This document shows positions 22,023-32,892 of a stretch of DNA of 64,000 nt, piece by piece (positions within the stretch are counted from its first letter, which is position 1; the number at the start of each line of letters is the position of its first letter). Position numbers and translations under genes: made by a program. Where the stretch lies: assembly GCA_029817715.1 (NCBI GenBank), contig JARUPY010000085.1, positions 6,572,001-6,636,000 on the forward strand, given 5' to 3'. Origin of the DNA: Melastoma dodecandrum (taxonomy: Eukaryota; Streptophyta; Magnoliopsida; Myrtales; Melastomataceae). Below the pieces are notes generated by a model that was not told where the DNA came from, did no database searches, and worked only from the letters and a program-made list of their open reading frames with translations.

Positions 22023-23802
22023 TCAATGCATTAGCAGCCACAGCAGGATCAGCACTAAAAGCACGGTACCGACCCCGAGATTGACGAGGTATTCAAACGG
22101 AGCCCTGCATCCCTCCTCGGTGCGGGACGTGGTGGGTGTTTCCTCATTCTTCTGTTCTTGTAGCAAAGTTTTCGACCTATTGCTTGTGTTTTGCCTGACT
22201 ACCAGCGTCGGGGGATGTGGCTTGGTCGCTTCACTCCGCGTACAGGTAGCTTTTGGTTTGGAAGCTTCCATTTCCTGCAACACCGAATTCAGATTCAGTT
22301 AAGGCGGCGCCTCTCTGATTTTACTTGCAGTAAGCGCATTGGATACGACAGATTATGTTTTTTCATTACCTTAATTTCATGATATCTTCCGGGAGATGCA
22401 CCCTGCCATCGTCCGGTTTCTGGCGTGCTCTGACGATTGGATCCCTCGAAACAGACAATGCGTGACTCAGTCCTTCTGGGATAGCATGCAGGTTGTTTGT
22501 GCAGTGAAGTCAAGTGATCTGGTGGAGCATCTTTCTGGCAATCTTGAAGGCTTGAAGCATCACCGGCTTCAGTCCCATGAAATTCTTCTTCCACGGATTG
22601 TCTGGTCTCATCTACGAATATATATCCTTGGAGGGTATCTGGGGGCATACCCCGTCGGTTTTCCTTCTGGCTCGCTTCTCGCAAAGTCTCCTCGACCTTG
22701 AACAACTGGGAACATGAAACAGAAATGCAAGACTATCATCACCGCCTTTGCCTTTGAGGCTACCATTAGCTACCAAACACTTACCGGTTCATAATCCGAG
22801 GCGACCTCAAATCCTCCGCTGTTCACACTTTCTCCATCAGTAGAGAACACGACTTGGTTTAATATATCTAGTATGTCTTCATCTCCCCCGCTCGTGCTCA
22901 TCACCTGTTCCGTATCATCCAAGTAGTCGACTGCATCTTCCACTCTCATACTGAAGAGGGTTGCAGTAGAACTCTGCGGGTTATGAAGGGAGGCATCGCT
23001 TGGCGGCGGCGACAGAACGTCAATCAGTGATCTGACCTTGGCCTGGATTATTTCCTCCGACAATTCATGCCGCTGGCCCTCGTACTCGGGGTCCACTTCC
23101 ATATTCGCCAAGGTCTCGGCGTAGTCGTATTGCCTATTTACGAGATGGCAGAGGACATACTTCCTCTGTACATTAAGACATTCTTCTCAATGCACAGACA
23201 AAGTGTCAGAAAGTGTCACTATCTCGGATTACGCACCTGTTCGCAAAGGGTTAGCCCAAGGGAGACGTCGTGGAGGTGATACTCGTGGAAGATCCAGTTA
23301 GTCTCTTCATTCCTTGGGTTCTGGCAGAACACCAGGTTCCTCTTCATAGCGATCGGCCTGTTCCCCCGTCGGTCGCGGATCTCCTTCGGCTTGCCGGTGA
23401 TTTTCCAAGAGCCCGTACCCGTGCTCCGGTCGAACTTATCACTATTCGCAGACTTAAACTTAAGTGTCGACAGGAACCACCACTCCGGATCCTTCGACCT
23501 TATAATCGACGACTCTGAACACACCAATCGCACAGCACTAAACCATCATCCATCATCTCCCCCCCTAACCCAATTCCGATCATCATAAACAAAAAAAAAA
23601 ACTCGTCCTTACCTCTGAATACCAGGGGCAATTTCCAGGGATCCCGCTTGAAGAGGTCATCGACGGATGGAATGATGTCGAAGTTGTCCCTGATGCCGAG
23701 GACGTAGTTCATCAAGTAATGCTCGACGAATTCCTCGTCGGTGGGGTGGAATCGGAAACCCGGCGGGAGGGATCCCCACATGACTTCCCATACCTCAGAC
23801 AT
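22023..23802 (-). CDS. Membrane-anchored NAC transcription factor (NTL type)
   Basis: Five exons on the minus strand: 23802-23613, 23514-23237, about 23114-22785, 22705-22370, 22274-22023, roughly 461 aa. The NAC domain occupies exons 1-2: SLPPGFRFHPTDEEFVEHYL (subdomain A), KRDPWKLP (B), SKDPEWWFLS (C), GSWKITGKPKEI (D) and TNWIFHEYHL (E). The protein ends with a hydrophobic segment, VNLGVGTVLLVLILLWLLM, directly before the stop. NAC factors with such an anchor are held in ER or plasma membranes and released by proteolysis under stress. The start of exon 3 is unresolved: the obvious TAG acceptor (exon from 23133) does not fit the GT donor after GAACAG, but would fit a GC donor two bases further on; otherwise a weaker acceptor at 23115 keeps the frame. 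A second NAC gene lies 0.5 kb upstream on the same strand. Confidence 0.88.
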
Positions 23803-23884
23803 TGTTGGTGGAACCCAGGAATCGATCTTCGCCTCAATATAGTAAGAATGCGATGATCAAAATGGTTTTAAGGACATTGAAATG

Positions 23885-24115
23885 TTGGTTTTTTGGTCTT
23901 CTCCTTATAGGAGAAGTTGAGTTGTATGATTGGAGGAGGCGAGAATCTTTCGTCCATCTGTGTGTTAGTGTGAAAAGGCTCCATTTCGAAAGTGACAGCA
24001 TCTTTGTTGGTTTTCTGGTCTTCTGGGCTTGTAAGGGAAGTTTGAGTTGTGTGAGAATCTTTTGTCGTCCAAACAAAGTGTCTGAAACGGTGGTACTTGT
24101 CAAAAGGCTCCAATT
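23885..24115. repeat. Imperfect direct duplication between the NAC genes
   Basis: About 110 bp at 23885-23990 recurs imperfectly at 24003-24115. Paired landmarks are TTGGTTTTTTGGTCTTCT / TTGGTTTTCTGGTCTTCT, GAGTTGTATGA / GAGTTGTGTGA and AAAAGGCTCCATTTC / AAAAGGCTCCAATTC. It lies just upstream of the first NAC gene's start codon, so it probably includes promoter or leader sequence. Confidence 0.65.
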
Positions 24116-24324
24116 CACAAGCCATGGCATGGCATCACACTATAGAAAAACATAATACGAGTATTAAATAAACATACGAAGGTCATGCATACATCAAACC
24201 TACTATATATATAAGCACATATAGTGCACTGGATAGCATATTGCCTTAAGAGGACCAAACGAAGTCCTTAAGTACTACTGTGAGTCAGAGTGACGATGTT
24301 CCCTAACTATCGCTCAGGGACCGT

Positions 24325-25496
24325 CTAATTATAAACATTCTGCGGGTAATCCCAGTTGAAATAAGCGGCATAGTCGTTCGAGCGCGATGGCGAGAACAGT
24401 GGTGGAGGCGGCGGCGGCACGTGTCCTTGATAGATGACGCTGCTTGAGTTATATGGATTGTATTCTGGGGTTGTCTCACTGTCCGGCTGAGGCAGACCGG
24501 GGAAAGAGCTGAATTCATTATGCGAAGATACCTGGAAGTTATCACAAGGAAGAATCAGAGGCTACTCGGGTATTTCTAACTGAAAAAGCTTTTAGCCGAG
24601 TCAGCGGTTACCGGGCGCTTATAGGCAAAGGCGAGGTAATCTGCATTAGGGTCATGGCACGCGTCCCCAGTGCTAGCAGGGGTATTGCAGGAGCTGGAAT
24701 TGGCTTCGTCGGATTGCAGATAGTCCTCAATGTCTATGGTATGAGGGCTGCTTCTGTTCGAAACTGTGGTAGGATAATCATCAGTGTTGGTTCCTTTCTT
24801 ACCCTTCTTCAATTTGATTCGTGATGCCACATATGGCAACTGAGAGATTCATTGAAAGACAATGTTTCGTCGGAAACACGATAAAAGGAGAGCAATTGAC
24901 GATTTCGTTATATTCATACCTGCTGTCCATAGATGTTGTCGGTCAGGCACGATGAGTTTAGGTGATATTCGTGCATTACCCAGTTGGTTCTCTCTCCCTT
25001 GGAGACGCGGCCCTTGTAGAACACCAGCGTCTTCTTAGTCCCGATCAATCTACCGTCCGCTGCCTTGATTTTCCGCTCGGCCCCCGTCACCTTCCAGTAG
25101 CCGGACGGGGTTGTCCGCTTGGACCGCTCGCCATTACCATACTTGCGCTTCCTTGGGCACAAGAAAGTCCACTCCTTAGTCCCGTCCCGCGACTTGCACA
25201 TCGACAAGCCTGCACACGCACAAACAAGAAAGGAAAGCATTCTCAAACTTCAGTCGCAGCCGGTTAAAAAGCACATCATCTAAGGTTAAAAAGACCGGGC
25301 TCTGCTTACCGTCGAAGATGTCGGGCAACTCCCAGGGATCATACTTGCAAACCTCGACTTCTGGCACGACACGAGAATCGTCGACCTGGGTAACTTCAAT
25401 CTTAGGCATGAGATACTGGAGGAGGAGTTCCTCGTCGCTGGGGTGGAACTTGAACCCCGGGATGGATTCCATAACGAAGGCTATCTCCCTCTCCAT
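24325..25496 (-). CDS. NAC-domain transcription factor
   Basis: Four exons on the minus strand: 25496-25310, 25209-24920, 24839-24612, 24531-24325, giving 303 aa with matching phases. The NAC domain spans about residues 10-155: SIPGFKFHPSDEELLLQYL (A), YDPWELPDIF (B), TKEWTFLCPRKRKY (C), TTPSGYWKVTG and GTKKTLVFYKGR (D), and TNWVMHEYHL (E). The C-terminal half is Ser/Asn/Pro-rich, with six prolines in a row, and ends in an acidic-aromatic stretch (YFNWDYPQNVYN) typical of NAC activation domains. No membrane anchor is present, unlike its neighbour. The start is the first ATG (MEREIAF); an in-frame ATG at 25472 would lose eight residues. A TATAAAT box lies about 110 bp upstream. Target genes cannot be inferred. 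Confidence 0.92.
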
Positions 25497-25601
25497 GCTA
25501 TCACAGAAGAATGTTGCTTTGCTAGTCTTAACAGGAGTGTTGTGTTGGACTTAAGAGGAGTGAGTTGTGTGAATGGATCGAGGGAATGGTGGGTGGGAAG
25601 A

Positions 25602-25608
25602 ATTTATA
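25602..25608 (-). promoter_or_regulatory. TATA box of the second NAC gene
   Basis: The minus strand reads TATAAAT about 110 bp upstream of the start codon at 25496. Assignment is by consensus and position. Confidence 0.45.
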
Positions 25609-25680
25609 GTGACTAAAATCCTTAAAAAAAACATTTAATCTTTTTTGGGTTCTTCCCCTTGTTGTGGAAGTGTGTGTTTC

Positions 25681-25702
25681 TCTCTCTCTCTCTCTCTCTC
25701 TC
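25681..25702. repeat. (CT)n microsatellite
   Basis: Eleven TC units upstream of the second NAC gene, about 185 bp before its start codon; GA/CT tracts are common in plant promoters. Confidence 0.8.
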
Positions 25703-28478
25703 ATTGAACTTCTAGTCGAAGTTCAAAGCTTGCGTTGGAAGAAATGGACTTCGACTTTTCTTGCTTTCTTTGGGTCTTCTCATATTCCTTTGGTTTCAGC
25801 AGACCTGCCTTTTTCTTCCCCTGACCCTACAAAAGACACACACACACAACCGAATAACTTTAGATTAAGGTGTTATCTTATCACGGAGGTCCTAATCTAA
25901 GGTTTTTTGTCTTTTTGGTCCACCCAAGAGAAGATTCCAGAACCCTTTACCTCTGGGAAGTTAAAAAATTTGCCTAATCCCAGAACTATTTGGGTAGCAA
26001 TGACTTGAGTTTAGTTACAGACGATGTTTGGAATCGTAGTTGCAGAAGTGATCATGGGAACTGTTTATACATGCATTCCCTTCAACCTATTTGACCCTCC
26101 TTTTGTTCTGAAATAAGGAACAAGCATGAACTCAAGAGTCCATTGAGACTTGGGGACGATTTGGTTCGACGACCACATCTAAAATCTCAATTTGAACATA
26201 AGTTGGATCTTCAGTCCTCTACATTCAACAACTGAAAAGCTAACAATCTAACTCGAGACCATGTCAAATGCGAAATGTAGAGAATCGTGCACAACCAACA
26301 GATGGAGACGAGCTCCGACCAGGAATTCCATTAGTATGCACTGGCGTCGCATCTAGTCCACATGATACGACGATGACAACCAAAGGCAATTACTGTGCAT
26401 TCAACCAAGAAACATGGGACAAAACCCAAGCAAGCAAATGGCATACTTATAATAACACCTGTCTATTAACCTTGTTTGGCAGTTTCCGGCCAGAAACGAT
26501 GCTGATCCTGCAGACGCTTCACCAAGAAACACTGTCCACATCCAGAAAGACAGCCCATACCCGATTCGCACCTTCCATCTCCAAGGGGCTTGCACCAGAT
26601 CTATGCACTTATGACAGATCAAGCAAAGCATCGACCATGATAGATAGATCATGTTCAATTAGCACATAGATCAAATGCTTCCTTAACAGGACCGGACTAA
26701 TTCAGCAAGCACCAAGAAAATGAATAGCTATAGCAGACAAGAACACACGACCGACAGTCATCCTATATATCATCTGCGGCTATATGAATCCTCTGCTGGC
26801 TACCACGATCCATCGGAACACATAACCGTCAACCTAAACAGCCGAGTTCATCACCCACCTAATCATAAACAAGACCGCTTCAAGAAAAAAATACCAAATA
26901 CAGGGATTCAATACACAAGGAACGATTCATCAACTCCCTTCTCGTGGAATGGAATCTATACTGAATCACAAACTTTCTCCTAAATCCTAACACTATCCAG
27001 CTAAAAGTAAACAAAAAAAGCAACCGGATTTCCTAGAAAATCTAGCAGAACAAGAAAACCCAGAAATTTCTTCGCCAGCTTGAACTGAAAAAGGAAAAGA
27101 TCACGACTCGCGGCGGGGCTGGGGGACTCACGAAACTAATACAAAACCACGTAGAACTCGTCAATCATTACTTGAAATCGGGGCGCAACAGAACGACGAT
27201 TTCAAGTAACGTCGACGAGCTCCTCGGGGGTTGTATTTTTGGACCAATAACATCGGATTCATCGGCAGCGTTGTGAGTCATCTTAAGTAGAGGGGAAGGA
27301 CAGGGTTTGGTTTTGGATATTCCATTCGGACAAACGGAGATGGATAAGGCAGGCCCCTTGGGCCCCATGACAAGGATGTCTGAAAACCTTCTTTTACCCA
27401 ATTGGACCGGGCGCTCATTGTCAAGTTCTAACGAGGTTAATTAGCCCACTTAATCCAACTGTTTGGATCGGATCAGATCAGACCCAGTTTCTATTCCTTC
27501 CACATTCTTGTGCAATGATCATTTGATTAAGGCCACAATCGGTCGACCATTGACATTGAATGTTGATCCACTCACCGCCAACTTCAGGGAATCGGTTCCT
27601 TCCCCGTTACTTGTTTTGTTCAACCACTTGACAGCAGAATGCCAATTTGCAGTCATCAATGTACAAAAATCAGCTGACCTACTCAAAAGCAATCCCCGTT
27701 GTCGCTGCTGGCACGACCTCGCAGATGTACTCATATTGAAGGACAGCCGGAGAGTCTACAACCTCGTCTGTGTCGCGGTCACGGTCGGAGAGTCATCGAT
27801 GACTTAGGTGGTTTTGGGTTTATAGTACACTCTCTTACATACGCGACAGACAGATCTAAGGATGGGAAGGAAAACTCATCCTAAGCATTTAGCAAATGTC
27901 GAACGAACATCCAAACAAAACCTGACAAAGCCAATAAGACAGTCCCTCACCAGCAGAACACCTTAACAAATAATCCGAATCCGCTTAGTACGTAACGGGT
28001 CCATGTCAACCGTTCAGCTGTAATAAAGGGTCGTCCTTTGGTAGCTTCCCTGGCATTAACTTCATCAGAGCGACCACCTTCGGGTTCTCTTGGGTAAGGT
28101 ATGAATCTGTCACGATCGTGATGTTATCAAGTGGCGATTTTCGCCGTGATTGACTTTTGGGTCGTATCGGGTTGTTCTCAATTTTGGGTACGAGCTGGTG
28201 CTGGGATTTTGTACATTTGGCGAGTTGGGTTTGCGAATTTTTATGATCTGGTTGCGAAAGTTGTTGGCTTTTCCTCTGCTTCCGTGTGTGTGTGTGTGTG
28301 TGGTTGAATCGTTCGGTTTTCTGGGTGTGTTTGACATGGTGTGAGTAGCTGCAGTGGAAATTGGGAGTAGAATGCTTAGATTGTTGCTGGTTCTGTATAG
28401 AAAAAAAAATTTCTCTGACACTGGTTCTTTTGACTCCTGCTGCTGTTTGTTGGGATGAAGAGTTTCTGTTCTTTTGAG
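25703..28478. other. Long intergenic region with unresolved coding-like stretches
   Basis: No gene is recognised over 2.8 kb. On the minus strand, around 27780-27168, several neighbouring frames look protein-like (for example AVLQYEYICEVVPAATTG ending at a GT donor near 27690, and ESDVIGPKIQPPRSSSTLLE ending at 27168), but no start codon or consistent set of exons could be built. The last 500 bp, with a (GT)n run at 28283-28302, is the leader and promoter of the FAAH gene. Confidence 0.35.
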
Positions 28479-31400
28479 ATGGGGAAGAAACGGGTGATGT
28501 TGCCGGCCGAGAAGGTTGACCTATCCTGCATCAAGTACGAGCAGGAAGAGATCGAAGGTATCTGTTTAGCTTGGTATAGTATTTATGCATGTAATATTGA
28601 AATTGTAGCGAACTCGGGATATGATATAAATCTGGTGGCTTTTGGTGCTGGTTCTCTCTGGCAGCTCCTCACTTGACTGGTTATTCATTCAAGCTTTTTG
28701 TTAAAATGCTCGAGGCTCCATTGATTGGTCCTTTGATTATATCTCAATTGAAGAAACAAAACAAGATGGTTGAGGTACACTTTATGTTGCCATTATTTAT
28801 GGTTTCCTACCTCCACTGCAATCATGTCCTAATATCACCTAGTGTTGTTGTTGTTGCTGTTGTGATTCCTTTTGATTGCAGCTTCTGAGAAATACTGTGA
28901 TTCCAGAGCCACCCATGTTTAAACCAGAATATCCCCCTCAAGGTGCTCAAAATCATGCAAAAATGATTATGGAACCATCTAAGAATTCTGAGTCTGAAGA
29001 AGTCAATTTAGATGACAGTTAATAGTAGTAAATGGCCTTTTTGTGTTTCCTGTCCTCCCACAATCTGTTCCATAGTTTGTAACTCTGTTGCTGTTTTTAT
29101 CTGCAGATCCAGAGCCTGGAGTTGTTTTATTGGATGAAGAAGGGAAACCTGAAGAACGTCTCGATATTGCAGTTAACTGTCTCCCGGATTATAATCCTGC
29201 TAATTCTTTGGATGCTGGTACAGAGAGTTTTAGGTACTGGAAAGTGCGGGATTATGCACATGCATATCGCTCAAAACTAGTAACTCCAACCATGGTGAGT
29301 AGGTCTGAGGAAGTTCACAAATTCTAATTTACATGAACAAGAAAAGCTTAACACCTGCTCTTTAGGTTGCAGAGCGCATTCTCACAATTATTGATGATTT
29401 TAACCACAAGAAGCCCCCAGCTCCTCTATTAGTTTCTTGTGAGGCTGAAGATGTTAGGAAGCAAGCTGCTGCATCTACCAAGAGGTTTGAAGAAGGTAGC
29501 GCTTCGACACGATTATGAGCGTTATGCTGTCGCTGTTATGTGGTGTTTTGAAGTACAAGGAGCACCGTAATGAAGTTGGCGCCAAAAATTTTACAGGCAA
29601 GCCGCTCTCCATCTTAGATGGAATTTTCATGGCAATTAAGGACGACATTGGTTGCTACCCCTATGTATCAAAAGGTCGCTACCTCCTAATCCTTAATTAT
29701 CTTTTCTCTCTGGCACTGGTTATTTTGTTGTGAATCCTAACTATACTACTAAGGTTCAATGGTGTTATTGGTTACTCATGTATCTGGCAGGTGCAACAAC
29801 ATGGATGAATGAAGTTCGCACTGACAATGAAGATGCAATCTGTGTTTCAAGGCTCCGTGCATGTGGTGTAATCTTGATAGGGAAGGCGAATATGCATGAG
29901 CTGGGCATGGGTACGACTGGAAACAATCCAAATTATGGGTAATCAAAATGATGGCTTGTTCTAAATTTCTTTATGTTCCTGCTCTAATATCTGGAGTGTG
30001 GAATGTTGTGAAATTTACCATTACTTCATGTCATTTTTCTGAAAAAAATGTGTCCATATGTGAAAGGAGACTCAGTCATCAGACTCTATTTTAGGGGAAT
30101 ATATTTGCACCTGCAAACCTCTATTTTCAGTTGTTGTATCTGTTGCCCCGATCTTAATTAGCCGTTGCTTGCAGAACTACAAGAAATCCCCATGCACCGG
30201 ATAGGTATACGGGCGGTTCTTCCTCGGGACCGGCAGCACTTGTAGCTACTGGAATTTGTTCTGCTGCCCTTGGAACTGATGGTGGAGGTTAGATGGCTAC
30301 ACTCTAGCTTTAGGTGAAGTGCCGACATATAGATGAGTATGATAGTTTCACATCTGGTTTTTCCATGACAAGCAGGTTCTGTTCGTATTCCATCTTCTCT
30401 TTGTGGAGTTGTAGGCCTGAAAACAACTTACGGTCGTACGGACATGCGAGGGTAAGTTTATTGCCCTTATTTTTTCTGTTCCACAAAGGTTTTTATTGTC
30501 CTGTTGAGAAACTGTTTTTTGCAGCTCACTCTGCGATGCCGGGACGGTGGAAATTATTGGACCCATTGCATCGTCAGTCGAAGATGCCATACTGGTGTAA
30601 GTATTCACTTGATATTTGCTGCTTTACCTTTACTCTCCTTACACATTACATTGATGTAAAGGAGATGTGTAAGTAGCACTTGTCATGAGGCTTAGTTTAT
30701 TTACTTTCTGGAGTGGCATGACATAAGTTATGATTTAACCATGCTCTTTTTGTTCGCCAACTTATATTTTTTTATCAGGTACTCGGTAATTCTGGGTTCA
30801 TCACCAGCAGATAAAATAAGCCTAAGACCTGTGAGTACTGGATATACTTGTGCTGCTTAAGTCAACACTAGGTCATTTTTAGTAGAAAATGCTCTGTTCA
30901 TGGCTGTTGTTTCTCGACAGATGACTTAGTTTAACTTTTTCCTCTATATAACTACTCTTTGCAGTCTCCACCTTGTTTGCCAAACCTGCCATCAAGTGAA
31001 AGTTTGAATGTCCTTGGGTCATTGCGACTCGGAAAATATTCTGCGGTAATTATTCTCGTCTTCTGATGATCAAACTCCATTTGTCCATCTGCTCTTTGAT
31101 GTCGGATTCATCAGAAATCTTTCTGCAGTGGTTCAATGATGTACAGTCGAGTGATATCTCAGATAAGTGTGAAGATATAATAAACCTGTTGTCAAAGAGC
31201 CATGGATGTGAAGTAAGCTGACCTTGTAGTAGCTGGAAAATCTCCTCTTTGATAATTAGGTTTTTATTATCTCCTAGGCTAAGTTGAGTCCTCTAATATG
31301 CTTGCATAGGTGGTGGAAATTGTTATACCGGAACTACATGAGATGCGGACTGCTCATCTCGTTTCTATTGGATCGGAAACATTAGCTTCATTGAACCCTG

Positions 31401-32499
31401 ATTGTGAGGATGGGTTAGCATCGAATTCAACCATTTGTTATCTTTAATGTGCTCATTATGCATCACGATTGGCGAAAAAGGAGGGAGAGTTCAGTTTAAT
31501 CTTCTTGCTTGAGCTTGTCTCTTTAGTTGACGTGGCACTTCATATTGCAGCAAGGGTACACGACTTACATACGACACACGGACTAGCATGGCACTTTTCC
31601 GGTCGTTCACTGCTTCTGACTATGTTGCTGCACAGTGTCTAAGGTGAGGCAAGCAAAAACACTGGACAACGTTACGATGTTCTTGATAGGGAAAAGGTTT
31701 TTTTTTTCAACTTGGAATGAAAGTGCCTTCCTTTCATGTTTGGTTTGATGGTACAGCTTGAGTTAATTTCAGGAGGAGACTGATGTACCATCACATGGAG
31801 ATTTTCAAGAAGGTCGACATCATAGTCACCCCGACAACTGGGTACGTGCTATTATTGACACCATGATGGTTGGCATGCTCGTTGAAGCAGCACGCCAACT
31901 CATACAACCTTCCACCCTGATGTTTGGAATGATAATATTTATTTCAATGCTTTACGTTGTCCGAATCATCCAAATTAACAGGATGACGGCTCCAAAGATA
32001 CCTTCTAGCGCCCTCAAGTTTGGGGAGACAAATCTTAATGTTACAGGCTACCTTATGCGATTTGTTATCCCAGGCAACCTTCTTGGTTTTCCTGCAATAT
32101 CTGTCCCTGTGAGTAAACTTTGGCTCTGCCAACCTCATCTAGCACTCGCACCTCTGCTGTCATTTCCTCAGATTGTTGTCCCTGGAGAACTGCCAGTTCC
32201 TGGTCTATCCTACGGTTTGTCATTTGTGGAAAAAAATGTGCAGGTTGGGTATGATAAGCAGGGCTTACCTATAGGTCTGCAACTAATTGGCCGCCCATGG
32301 GCCGAAGCTTCCATACTGCGCCTGGCTTCTGCAATTGAGGTATGCGTCATTCTGCGGCCCTGCAAAGTTTCCATTGCATTACTTCTTCCTCTGCTCATGA
32401 CATTGTCCGGATCTCTCATCTGATTTGGTTGCTCAGGAGCTTTGCAAGGATCCTAAGAAGAGACCTGCACAATTCTATGATGTCTTGAAGCCAAACTGA
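28479..32499 (+). CDS. FAAH: Fatty acid amide hydrolase (amidase family)
   Basis: Nineteen exons close exactly in phase and give 607 aa, the length of Arabidopsis FAAH. Exons: 28479-28557, 28665-28774, 28882-28942, 29107-29294, 29366-29495, 29597-29674, 29791-29938, 30175-30287, 30376-30451, 30525-30596, 30779-30830, 30965-31045, 31129-31212, 31310-31413, 31551-31643, 31773-31841, 31982-32108, 32244-32339, 32437-32499. The enzyme hydrolyses N-acylethanolamines to fatty acid and ethanolamine, ending lipid signalling, on endomembranes. The Ser-Ser-Lys triad of the amidase signature is complete: Lys about 204 (AIKDDI), cis-Ser near 280-282 (GGSSSGPAA) and nucleophile Ser 304 (GGSVRIPS). The N-terminal helix with APHLTGYSFKLFVKMLEAP is that of plant FAAH. 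MGKK is taken as the start because family proteins begin there, although an in-frame ATG at 28455 lies upstream. Confidence 0.96.
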
Positions 32500-32892
32500 A
32501 GAATAAGTCACCTTCAGTCATACTTCATGTAATTAAAGTTTTCCGGCAGAGCTACTACTGCTCGGAACTTGTGGCTTCTCAACGGATCGGCATAGTTACC
32601 GCTTCCTATATTACCCCATGTTTCTCTATCTAAAGAGAACTACATTCAACTTCATGTTACTGAATGAAATCTGCTTTCCGTGTTGCCTTATCAGCATCCA
32701 CTGACAAAGGCGGTAATGATTCTACCAATCCATGATCTAATAACAACTCAATATCAGGCCCACGTCCCCTGATTTTGCTCTGCTCTTTTCATTAATCAAA
32801 TTTCTTGATCTTGCGCGTGCACTTCCTCTCTCGATTGATCTAGAATAACCACCTCGGAATCAATGTCGGACTGAAGAGTCGAAGGGAAAGAC
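32500..32892. other. FAAH 3' flank and TBL promoter
   Basis: Short spacer between co-directional genes. No further gene or recognised element. Confidence 0.5.
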
